This document shows positions 41,501-51,017 of a stretch of 64,000 bases of DNA, piece by piece. The position numbers were made by a program, and so were the translations under genes. The stretch's first letter is position 1, and each line of letters opens with the position of its first letter. The DNA lies in the NCBI GenBank assembly GCA_963931925.1, contig OZ007570.1, positions 45,123,691-45,187,690 on the forward strand. Direction: 5' to 3'. The notes under the pieces were generated by a model. The model saw nothing but the letters and a program-made list of their open reading frames with translations. It searched no databases and was not told the DNA's origin. This DNA comes from Onchidella celtica. Its lineage: Eukaryota > Mollusca > Gastropoda > Systellommatophora > Onchidiidae.

Positions 41501-44500
41501 CAATATATGTGAATGATCGTTCACCATAACATCTGTATGATTTCACAGGTGTCACTAGCATGGTGGAATCAGTGGAGGATCTTAAACTTCTCCCTGGTGT
41601 ATACAGTTTTATCAAATCTTGTAAATAAGAAGGAGCCGAGTCATTCAGACATTTGAAACACAGGATGCAGATTTTAAAAATTATCCTTTGCTTCACGGGG
41701 AGCCAATGCAATTCTTTCAGGAGTGGTGTGATATGATCTCGTTTTTTGGATTTGGTTATCAGCCTGGCAGCATTATTTTGGATTACCTGTAGACGATTCA
41801 AAAATTTTGTATGAATACCCGCTAAAAGTGAATTGCAGTAGTCCAGTCTAGACAAGATAAGGGATGTAACTAATGTTTTTGTGGTCTATTCATTTAGACT
41901 CTCAAATCTCAAGCTACTGCCCAAAATACTATTAATGGATCACTGGCACGTGATGTAAGATTCCCTGTGGACACCAGAAAGATCCTGCCTAATCAGTGCC
42001 AGATTTAGGCATACATAAGCTAAACAAGCTACAGCTTAGGGCCTCACAAAATTTCCAAATTTTATGTTTTATTTTTTGCTTTAAAAATCTTATTAATTTT
42101 TCATGTGCAATTAATTTCAGTAATATGTATTTTAACCCATACCCTGCGCGTTACCCGCAAAGCCCGCTGCCCCATCAGTGACCTTACTCACGGAGAATCT
42201 TATCTGGGGTCACTGACCCGTGCCGCTAGACGATGACCACATACGCTGTCCACGTGGTTCGGTTTTTATTGATCGGTATGAAAACATTCGCTGCTATGCC
42301 TTATCACGCTTGATAATGAATTAACCAGCAAAACCTTAGTCTGTCAGTCTCTAACCAATGATCTGACTTATGATTCCAAACTGACAGCTGTAGTTTTCGT
42401 GGGAACGAAGCATGATAACTAGCCACGCCCTCCCAAGCCCTACACAAATGGTTTCATCCTGATTGACACATACTAATAAACCAATGTGGGCATTTGGGGC
42501 AAAGATTATTTCAGAGCTTGTTTCTGATTGGTTCTTAGATACAGACAACTCCAGATGGTGGTCAGCTTGTGAGAAAATGAGATAATATTGCGAATTTGTT
42601 GAGCAACAGTTCGCATGTCGATGTTACATCTTTTGAAAGTGTGGGGAGAGCCTTTGAAAGCTTAGTCTTTGTGATTCCGACCAGTGGTTCACTGGTTAAC
42701 ATGTCCATGTCACAATGCCTTTGATTTAGAAGAGATACAGTGAACAATAACACGGTGGTTATGTCTCAAAAAGGTCAGTGACCCGACGCCTGAAAATAGG
42801 GCTTGCGCGTGGCGCGGTCAGCTTGACCTTCCCGACTTTTGCCGCCCGTGCGGCGTGAGCGCTTGCAAGTCAATACCGACTATTGCCGCCCCGCGCAGGG
42901 TGAGGGTTAAGTTATTAAACACAGTTTTATATTTATGCCTCACTCTTATGTTTACTATTTTCACTCATGGATTTTCAGAGGTAGGTTTACAACGGAAAGA
43001 ACATTTTTGAGGGCTGACACCAGAAATGAAATTGGAAGCTGCAGCTTGAAGAGCAACTTAAAAAAATTACCAAAAGTTAACTAAAAACGTTTTGCTATTA
43101 AATGATTTAAAGGCAATTTAGGTCTGTATGTTTTAAATTTGTTTGTGGGGACCCCAAGTCATGTTTTGGTATCTTCAGTCGGCTTTTGGAACCTTCTTAA
43201 AACTTACACTTGAGGCTGTTCTAAGGAGACTGTGGTTTAACTTTTTCGGGACGTATCCCCGATTTATCAGCTCAGTGAAAAACGTGTCTGCACATATCGC
43301 CAATTTATATTGTATTCTCCATTCAATTCTCTTTTATTTGATGTATAACATTTTACTTTACTATCATTAGTATCAATAATTTTCTTTCTTTCTGTACGGT
43401 AAGCGTTTTTCTGAGCCACGCTGATTTTTCCCAATGTGGGAAAAAATTAATTCCATCCAGACTTGACCGAAGCCCCTAACACTGATGTCCTGAAAGAGTT
43501 AATTACAAGGCCAAATAGAAAAAAAACAATAAGTTGTGTTCACTGCTCAGCTAGAGCTTTCTATATAAAATACTATGGTCCTTAAGCCTCTTTAACAACA
43601 GCCTCAAAGGCTAGTTTTAACAAGGTTCCAACAGCCAAACAACACTATGGACTTTTGTGAAGCATTCTGGTGTAACATTTTAACATACGGCCTCTGAGCA
43701 GTCTGAGCTTTAGGCCTCTTCATGTCTAAATCGGACACTATGTCTAATTAAGAGTTAAGACCTCCCCTTGCTGTTTAGATTATCAGGGTCATTAATCCTT
43801 GTCCCACATTGGGTGAATTCGTTCATGTAATAGCCAGTGGCCAGTCAGCCTCTCAGTCACATATTGCTGCTAACCTCATTTCGCTTGTTTATTCATCTCG
43901 TCACACCTACTATCTCTTACACAATGGTATCGTCTGATTTTGTTTATTTTGATAAAATGTAATGATTATTCATCATACTCATGTAATTTACTTATTTATT
44001 TATATATTTCTTTAACCCCATTTGGGAAATTTGCCTTTGTGCCATTGCAGCCCAGTTACAACTGGAGCAAGCACGTCGTCGCCACAGTGCAGCGCCGGTT
44101 GGCGGATTATTTTTTTTGGGGGGGAGATGAGGGGGAGAGGGAGGGAATGGTAGGGATGAATTTTATTTAATTTTGCCCAGGCAGCGGCCTGTTCGGCCTG
44201 CTCTTTTCGATTTCCAACTGCCAAGGTATCTTTAATGTGCGCAACATGCACATGGGCCCTCCGAATTTTTTGTCCTTATCCGAGAAGACTAGGTACATGA
44301 TCCTAACCCCCAATAGGATCAGGGACACGAAAATATGAGAAAAATCCCAAACTTCCAAAATGCCCGTACGGGCCTGGTTTTGAACCCGGTCCCCTTGGCA
44401 TGAGAGGCGAGCACCTTGCCTCTAGACCACCTTGTCCCCAATAATAATAGTAATAGTTCTAACAGTCAGAAGTTTGATCTGGGGAAATCTAAGGGTATCT

Positions 44501-47500
44501 TTTGACTCTGATGTGGTAGTCATTCACATGTGAAAAGTCAGTCAGGTCATTTACGACACACGTAATGTATCATCACGTTACTTCATGTTTACTTTGGTGT
44601 ACATGATAACAAAAATATGTTGGATAAATCATAAGCGATCCCTATAATATGTGGATAAAGTATTTGTGGTAAGGTGCAATTGGTTTCAGATTTACTGTTA
44701 AACAGAAGGTTCATGCGCCCGTGCAGATGCGGGGCCCTCTTGCAGCAGAGGGACAGCAAAGAATACATCTGACGTGATACTGCGTGTCGTAAGAGGCGAC
44801 TAAAGGTGCAAAGGTCCTGGTCTCCCGAGAAGAGCCAGTTGGCGGTGGGCCAACTACCCACCCTGTAAAAATAAACCAGTTACAGAAACACAAGCAAATA
44901 CTTTAAATCAGTCTTTTATCTTGGGAGAAGGGGGAGCATCTGCACCTGTAGATTCAATGAAGGACAATGGACAAAGCCGAAAGGACTCCACTGGCCTGAC
45001 TGCTCCTTCATCAAACAAGTCACTCCGGATTGCGTCGTGGAATGTCCGCTCCATGTATGAAGCAGGAAAGAGTGCCTAGGTTACAATGGAGATGAGGCGA
45101 TACAGACTGCACATACTTGGAGTTAGCGAGACCCGCTGGATACAGTCCGGACTGAAACAACTTAATTCTGGGGAAAAGATTTTGTATTCTGGAAGGGAGG
45201 ACAAAAAGCATACAGAAGGAGTAGCGATCATCTTGAGCAAGCACGCCCAGAGGTCACTGAGGGGATGGGAACCCTACGGAAGGAGAATTATATTGGCATC
45301 ATTTACTACAAAGAACAAGAACATCAACATGAACATTGTGCAGATATACGCCCCAACAAATGAAGCAACCGATGAGGACAAGGACGATTTCTACAACCAG
45401 CTTCAGGAAATAATTGACACATTGCCAAGAAAAGATGTGAACATTATAATGGGAGACGCCAATGCTAAGATAGGACAGGACAATACAGGGTATGAGGACA
45501 TTATGGGGTGCAATGGTTTGGGACAAATGAATGAGAATGGAGAGCGGTTTGCAAGTTTCTGCGCATTTAACAGCTATGTGATTGGAGGTTCAGTATTCCC
45601 ACACAAGAGGATCCATAAGGCCACTTGGATTTCACCGGATGGAGTAACTGAAAACCAGATTGACCACTTCTGCATCACCCGACGTTTCAGACGCTCACTG
45701 GAGGATGTCATAGTACAGAGAGGAGCTGATGTTGGATCTGACCATCACATGCTGCTGGCAAGACTCAAACTCCGCCTCAAGAAACAAGGTACCAGAGCAG
45801 GAACAAAGAGGAGAAAGTTTCAAGTGAGCCTTCTGGATGGAGACAAGAAGGAAGAGTTCCAGCTGACGCTGAGGAATAGATTCAAACCCCTTGTTGACCT
45901 TGAAGAGACAGTAGATTTGGAGACTCACTGGGCTAAGGTAAAAGGAGTATTTACATCGACATGTCAGGATGTTCTTGGGGAAAAGAAAGTGGAACACAAG
46001 GAATGGATCAGTCAAAAATCACTGGACTTGATAAGGATAAGAAGAGACCTAAAAGAACAGGTAAATGCAAGTCGTACAAGAAGCTCAAGAGTTGGTAACC
46101 AGGAAGAGTACCGGGCAACAGCTAAAGAGGTCAAAAAATCAATTAAAAAAGACAAAGAGGAGTTCATAGGAATGTTAGCAGAGAAAGCAGAGAAGGCAGC
46201 AACAGGAGGACACATGAGGATCCTCTACCAGACTACAAAGACTCTTGCTGGAAAATATGGAAAACCTGAAGTTCCTGTCAAGGATTACAACAGGAAGGCT
46301 TTTTTTGGAAAGGAAGCTCAGGCAAAAAGATGGATAGAACATTTTAACAGCCCCTTGAACAGACCTCCACCAAGCAACCCACCCGACATTCTACCCGCAA
46401 GAAATGATTTACCGATCAGTTGCGACCCTCCGACTAAAGCAGAGATTAATGATGCCATAAAGCAGTTAAATCGAGGCAAGGCAGCTGGACCAGATCAGAT
46501 CCCACCAGAGGCGCTGAAGGCAGATGCTGCTGGGGCTGCAGAGGGTCTGCACTCACTATTCTCGAGGATTTGGATCGGAGGCAAGTTTCCAAAGGACTGG
46601 AAGGAAGGACACCTCGTGAAGCTTCCAAAAAAAGGGGACCTCAGCAATTGTAGTAACTACAGAGGAATCACACTTCTCTCCATCCCAGGAAAGGTTTTCA
46701 ATCGGATTCTTCTCAAGCGAATACAGAATGCAACAGACCCAAAACTTCGTGAGGAGCAAGCTGGTTTCAGGAGTAACCGATCAACCACCGACCAGATCGC
46801 CACGCTGAGAATCATAGTAGAGCAGTCACTAGAGTGGAACTCCCAACTGATAGTGAACTTCCTTGACTACGAGAAGGCCTTTGATAGCATCGATAGAGAA
46901 ACACTGTGGAGAATATTGAGACATTATGGAATCCCAGAGAAGATGGTGAACCTTATCAAGAGCATGTACGACGGGACAAGTTGCAGAGTCGTACACGATG
47001 GCGAGCTTACTGACAGCTTTGATATCAAGACTGGTGTTAGGCAGGGTTGTTTGCTGTCCCCATTTCTGTTTGTCCTGGTGATTGATTGGCTTATGAAAGA
47101 AACCACCAGTGGAGGAAGAAATGGCATACAATGGACCCCATGGACACAGCTGGACGATCTAGATTTTGCAGATGACTTGGCACTATTGTCGCACACACAC
47201 GACCAGATGCAAGCAAAGACTACAGCTCTAAACAAAATTTCAGAATCTATTGGATTGAGGATACATCCTGCGAAGTCGAAGGTCCTAAAAATTGTTGCAC
47301 TCCCAAGCGCACAAGTCAGAGTAGGAGATCAACCACTGGAAGATGTAGAGTCCTCCTGCTATCTTGGTAGTATCATTGACAATAAGGGAGGAACAGAGGC
47401 AGAAGTCAAAGCACGAATTGGAAAGGCACAGGCAGCTTTCACGTCCTTAAGCAAGATTTGGAGAACCAAGGATATATCTCTAAAAACAAAGCTGAGGATA

Positions 47501-50500
47501 TTCAACTCGAACGTGAAGTCAGTCCTGTTGTATGGATGTGAGACTTGGAATGCGTCTCAGGCCTGCATAAAGAGAATCCAAGTTTTCATCAACAGATGTT
47601 TGAGGAAGCTACTTAAGATCAGATGGACAGACAAGGTCAGCAATGAAATTGTATGGAAAAGAACAAGACAGAGCCCAGTCAGAGAGGAAATTGGTAGGAG
47701 GCGATGGAGATGGATCGGCCACACTCTCAGGAGGCCAGGAAACAGCATCACGAAGAAGGTATTGGATTGGAATCCCCAGGGCAAGAGATCAAGAGGAAGG
47801 CCGCGCGGAACGTGGAGAAGAGCCAGAGAAAATGATGTGCAACGAAGCGGAAAGACTTGGAATAATGTAAAGAGGCTGGCCCATGATAGAGAGGGATGGA
47901 AAGTGTTTGTTGGTGGCCTATACCCTGATCCAGGGTGAGAAAGGCAATGATGATGATGATGATGAAGGTTCATGACAAACAATTTTTTTGAATAATTTAT
48001 GTGCTGTTTAAAACATTTTCCATCCTTTTTCAAAATGGAGTGCACTTTTTTGTCTGTATGTTGGGCCATATTTATAAAGGTGAACAAATTATTTTTTAAA
48101 GTAGGTGCTCAACCTGTATTACCTGTATGTATCACAGCATTCTCTTCTCCCCTCTCCACCATTATAAAGCTCAACTTCCATTATTTTTGTTTTCTACACA
48201 CCGCCTTCTTAATGACTTTGTCAAGAGGTTATTACTTGCACCGCGTACTACTCGCACAGTAGCCTACATATGTACTTAAAAATGTTTTAACCAAAGCAAC
48301 AGAATATCTCTCTACTTACCTTGTCAATAAAGACAACAATCAATCACAAAGTTGGTTATTTGCTTCCAGTTTTCCCTGTGAAAAAAACCTTTCGACAGAC
48401 CCCCTTATGCAACATTTCCCCTACAATTGCATCTGAATTAATCATTATGCATAGATTGGCTTATCAAATAAGCAGATGCCTCCTTTCTTGTCATTTTGCA
48501 TATAAATGACAACCACCATCAGAGTCAAAAGTTTCCCTTCGACTGTCCCTAGATCAAACCTCTGACTGTTAGAGCTACTAAATGAGTATGATGAATAGTT
48601 ACTACATTTCTGAGTTCATCGAAATAAGTACAATCGGACAAAACCATTGTGTTCAAGATAGTAGGTGTGACAGGATAAGGAAAACAAGGGTATGAAAACC
48701 ATCAGTGGATGCAAACAAGTAAACAAGTAACTTAAGAGAACTACATTGCTGTCACCGAAGTGGCCTCGTGCAGGACGAGGTTTACCAAGTGAGGAGCAAT
48801 AAAGTGGCCATGTATGCTTCTCGGGTGGCAGGCACAGTATGTAGGACTAGGGTTACAACTGCTATCTCAGGATATCCCAAAGCACTTTCAATCAAGCTTG
48901 CATTTAGTTCTTGAGCAACTTACCAAGGTCTTCTACAAAGAGTCTGCAGTAATCTTCAAATGTACCATGAAAAATATGATCGAGTTCTGTCAGGAACTTT
49001 GTGAGGAAATGGTAATAGGATACAACTGTATCTTTGGGATTTCTAGCAATATAGATGATCTGTAAAAATAAAGCAAAATTAGAAAAAAAACATTTTTATC
49101 ATTTAATAAAATATTTTCTCAAATAAATCTCAAATTTGACAGACTGTGACTTTAATTTATTCACCATTTAATGTTTACATTTTAAAAGGAATTAGCTAAA
49201 TAGTCTCATAAAACAATTTGGAATGTGCCAAAGCAGCAACATTCAGTCCTTTGCCAATGGTTTAATCATAAAATATATTTTTCAAAATATAGATACTGTT
49301 TGATTATGATACAGAGTATAGTTTTCTAGCGTCTTAATCATCTCCTACAAGAAAATCAACATTTTTCTATTTCTTTTTTTCTAGGGCTAAGTGCAAGGCT
49401 TAGAGAGAAGTTTCAGTTTTTCTGTATTGCACCGCACAGCTTTGATTCCATCATATGCCAATCTTGTCTTGACAAACAACTGACTTTTGGTCTTTTCTCC
49501 TTGATCTGATTTGGCAATAGTGACAATGGTAAATGTGTCTTGATGAGTCGAGGTGATGGCACTGTGGCAATAGCTTTCTTTCCTGGAAAGATCCATTCAA
49601 AATAAGGAAATCTTTCCTCGATGTTGCTTTCAGCTGCCTGTTCGAAATCAGCACCATTGTTGACCAAGAATACAACCTCTTGCAGCCAAGTTGTTCCTGT
49701 GTTGATTGAAAGAAAGGAGCAAATTATAATACACTAAGAGGTAAATTACTAAATGGAATGTTACCATAAAAATGAAACCATATAAACAGTCAAAATCCAG
49801 TTTCTAACTTGTTTGTAATGCTGCTTACAAGTATTGGTAGTCCATATCAAGTATTAAAATCGCCTCCAGCACTGGCTTTTGTAACATGTATATTTCTCCC
49901 CACTGGTGATTGACTATACGATCTCTATTCGAACCCACGTTCTGAAATGCGGTACATAAAATATTAGTTTTTTTCAGGAATGAAATACAAGATGCAATAA
50001 CATCTTGTCCTGAAAATCCATCAATCCTATCTTTGCAAACATTTTTACCTGTCTGTTGTACCACTAGCATTTAAATTAAAAAAAAAAAAATTGGGTTGTC
50101 TGTTGTCACAGAGAGTTTAGTTGACCAAAATTTTACCTGCTTTTGGAAAGCTCACCACCCAGATATCATCCTCTCTAACATCAAACTGGTGGATTCCCTT
50201 CACATCATTTACGATGAAATCTGAAAAGACATAGCCCCTGTATCCAAACAAATGAGGTCTGCGTCCATATTCTCGTATGCGAATGTCCTCAATTCCTCTA
50301 GCTCGTCTGGCAAATGCTGAATATTGGCGGAATCCAACCGCACTCAAGAGGCAGACTCCAATACATCCTGAAATGTAAGTAAACAGAAGCAGTGTCTTCC
50401 TTCGAGACTCCCGTCCGTTACTGAGGTCTGGGGAATTCAGACGTACTGAATTTCCAAATGTTCTGAAGGTAAATTTGGTTGACAAAATCTGGAAATTTTT

Positions 50501-50692
50501 GGCCTGCATCCATGGTGAAAGTCGTGCATAACATCCAAACTCAGGTTTTCTGCTCCTGGCTAATCTCAAATTCTGCACATACAGTTTTGAAAACTGCATT
50601 GTCTGCATCTTGTTACTCGCATTAAGCTTGATGAGACTTTGAGGACATTGCCTAAGGGTTGAAATTATGCTTAGGGACATTCGTACTGCCAT
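38599..50692 (-). CDS. SULT-B: membrane-anchored sulfotransferase (Sulfotransfer_1), 6 exons
   Basis: Paralogue of SULT-A, in tandem on the same strand; PAPS-dependent sulfotransferase of unknown acceptor. Exons in gene order: 50137-50692, 49485-49696, 48924-49059, 40734-40828, 39096-39276, 38599-38726; 435 aa. An in-frame TAG lies two codons before the ATG, so the start is fixed. Basic N-terminus 1-99, membrane segment about 100-122 (TLLLFTYISGCIGVCLLSAV), SFPKAGTTW (181-189), catalytic His in IKTHLP (H240), IARNPKDTVVSYYHF, and RKGKVGDWKNHLS. Exon phases equal those of SULT-A; exon 3 is 6 bp shorter. Catalytic residues are kept and no frame is broken, so the copy looks functional. Intron 3 is swollen to 8095 bp by nested transposons (544 bp in SULT-A). 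Exon 5 is nearly identical to SULT-A, unlike the other exons. Confidence 0.92.
39905..40722. mobile_element. Unclassified insertion of about 0.8 kb in SULT-B intron 4
   Basis: SULT-A and SULT-B intron 4 align up to about 39.9 kb and again from about 40.72 kb; the segment between is only in SULT-B. It is bounded by TAGTAAACA and, inverted, TAGTAAACA. It contains TTTTCAGTTTAGCAAGGG...TTTGGTTTAG near 39948 and a similar block near 40571 in direct orientation. A minus-strand frame of 172 codons (40020-40538) resembles nothing I recognise. Class and limits uncertain. Confidence 0.45.
41215..41886 (-). mobile_element. CR1/L2-type LINE, 3' fragment
   Basis: Minus-strand remnant encoding the C-terminal RT region: [49 protein letters not shown]. 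It ends in GCGCTATATAAATGTAA and a (TTA)n-type tail at 41215-41240. Severely 5' truncated. Protein similarity to the LINE at 12070-14366 puts it in the same clade but a different family. Lies in SULT-B intron 3. Confidence 0.88.
41994..43740. mobile_element. hAT-like non-autonomous element hosting a TTAA MITE
   Basis: Ends CAGTGCCAGATTTAGGC and, inverted, TAGTGTCCGATTTAGAC. Flanks TGCCTAAT (41986-41993) and TGTCTAAT (43741-43748) are an 8-bp target duplication with one mismatch, the hAT length. Without the nested MITE (42136-42906 plus one TTAA) it is about 970 bp. No transposase frame recognised. Confidence 0.68.
42136..42906 (-). mobile_element. TTAA-flanked MITE, family 1 copy 4
   Basis: 771 bp, reverse orientation, TTAA at 42132-42135 and 42907-42910, inserted inside the hAT-like element. 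Ends CCCATACCCTGCGCG and, inverted, CCCTCACCCTGCGCGG. Carries CACGTG at 42251-42256. Highly similar to copies 1 and 3. Confidence 0.87.
44005..44440 (-). mobile_element. tRNA-derived SINE (Glu-like head), copy 1
   Basis: Reading the minus strand, the head has box A TGGTCTAGAGG (44419-44429) and box B GGTTCAAAACC (44376-44386), with CTC at the anticodon place, as in tRNA-Glu. The body shares GTCCTTATCCGAGAAGACTA and CAGGCAGCGGCC-type blocks with the copy at 58020-58304. Tail end approximate. Confidence 0.75.
44716..47963 (+). mobile_element. RTE-like LINE with 11-bp target-site duplication
   Basis: Flanked by GAAGGTTCATG at 44705-44715 and 47964-47974, a perfect duplication. 3248 bp, ending in a short GAT-repeat tail (47947-47963), as in RTE-related elements. 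It encodes endonuclease and RT in one frame, with one stop codon at 45077-45079. Inserted in the family 2 TTAA element in SULT-B intron 3, antisense to the gene. The good state of ORF and flanks points to a recent insertion. Confidence 0.88.
45086..47938 (+). CDS. Endonuclease-reverse transcriptase ORF of RTE-like LINE
   Basis: 950 codons, open throughout. The true frame starts upstream, probably at ATG 44957, and includes LRIASWNVRSMYEAGKSA before an in-frame TAG at 45077-45079. APE endonuclease: SETRW (about 15-19), IYAPTNEA, GDANAKIG and GSDHHML (about 217). RT: LNRGKAAGPDQIPPE, LSNCSNYRGITLLS, the A motif LDYEKAFDSID (about 591), VRQGCLLSPFLF, and catalytic FADD (about 692). The C-terminus holds the WIGHTLRRP and GRPRGTWRR motifs common in this group. 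The stop separates the first catalytic Asn motif (SWNVRS) from the rest of the endonuclease. Clade assignment (RTE and relatives) is from overall style and tail. Not a host gene. Confidence 0.9.
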   Translation: MEMRRYRLHILGVSETRWIQSGLKQLNSGEKILYSGREDKKHTEGVAIILSKHAQRSLRGWEPYGRRIILASFTTKNKNINMNIVQIYAPTNEATDEDKDDFYNQLQEIIDTLPRKDVNIIMGDANAKIGQDNTGYEDIMGCNGLGQMNENGERFASFCAFNSYVIGGSVFPHKRIHKATWISPDGVTENQIDHFCITRRFRRSLEDVIVQRGADVGSDHHMLLARLKLRLKKQGTRAGTKRRKFQVSLLDGDKKEEFQLTLRNRFKPLVDLEETVDLETHWAKVKGVFTSTCQDVLGEKKVEHKEWISQKSLDLIRIRRDLKEQVNASRTRSSRVGNQEEYRATAKEVKKSIKKDKEEFIGMLAEKAEKAATGGHMRILYQTTKTLAGKYGKPEVPVKDYNRKAFFGKEAQAKRWIEHFNSPLNRPPPSNPPDILPARNDLPISCDPPTKAEINDAIKQLNRGKAAGPDQIPPEALKADAAGAAEGLHSLFSRIWIGGKFPKDWKEGHLVKLPKKGDLSNCSNYRGITLLSIPGKVFNRILLKRIQNATDPKLREEQAGFRSNRSTTDQIATLRIIVEQSLEWNSQLIVNFLDYEKAFDSIDRETLWRILRHYGIPEKMVNLIKSMYDGTSCRVVHDGELTDSFDIKTGVRQGCLLSPFLFVLVIDWLMKETTSGGRNGIQWTPWTQLDDLDFADDLALLSHTHDQMQAKTTALNKISESIGLRIHPAKSKVLKIVALPSAQVRVGDQPLEDVESSCYLGSIIDNKGGTEAEVKARIGKAQAAFTSLSKIWRTKDISLKTKLRIFNSNVKSVLLYGCETWNASQACIKRIQVFINRCLRKLLKIRWTDKVSNEIVWKRTRQSPVREEIGRRRWRWIGHTLRRPGNSITKKVLDWNPQGKRSRGRPRGTWRRARENDVQRSGKTWNNVKRLAHDREGWKVFVGGLYPDPG

Positions 50693-51001
50693 GATCTAAC
50701 AAATGAAAACTCAAGTCTTACGACCGTCCTCCCTCAACATTTGTCTACAGTTTCTTCACGCAGGTGATTGACCATGTAAGTAATTTTCTTCCGTATGCTC
50801 CTCAATGCATTCTCCTTGTAAAAAAGTACGAAGGCCTACTTTATCAATAGGCCTACTTATACTTAGCCTTAGGCTACTTCATAGGTTATGCGCTGTCTTG
50901 TATACCAGTACAGGTAGTATAAAACTAAGAAAAGTAGCAGACCACGCAAATAATTGACGAAGTAGCTGGCATTAAGTTACCTGACTAAGGGAATCCAAGA
51001 G

Positions 51002-51017
51002 AACTGGTCGACCAATT
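51002..51017 (-). promoter_or_regulatory. Conserved promoter block of SULT-B with inverted CCAAT
   Basis: Same 16-mer as at 35054-35069, 310 bp upstream of the SULT-B ATG. See the finding on promoter conservation. Confidence 0.4.

Larger units (their letters stand above)
43796..48852. mobile_element. TTAA element, family 2 copy 2, interrupted by SINE and LINE
   Basis: Left end TTAA (43792-43795) then TCCTTGTCCCACATTGGG; right end GGACTAGGGTT at 48852 with the flanking TTAA decayed to TTAC. Internal blocks match the element at 19740-20861: the stretch around GGATAAAGTATTTGTGGTAAG, and GGTGAACAAATTATTTTTTAA at 48079. A tRNA-derived SINE and an RTE-like LINE split it. More diverged than copy 1; limits fairly secure, internal order rearranged at the left. 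Confidence 0.6.

Noticed and set aside
47557-48087. 176-codon minus-strand frame
   Set aside because: Antisense of the RTE-like LINE ORF; His/Ser/Leu-rich shadow of coding DNA and the GAT tail.
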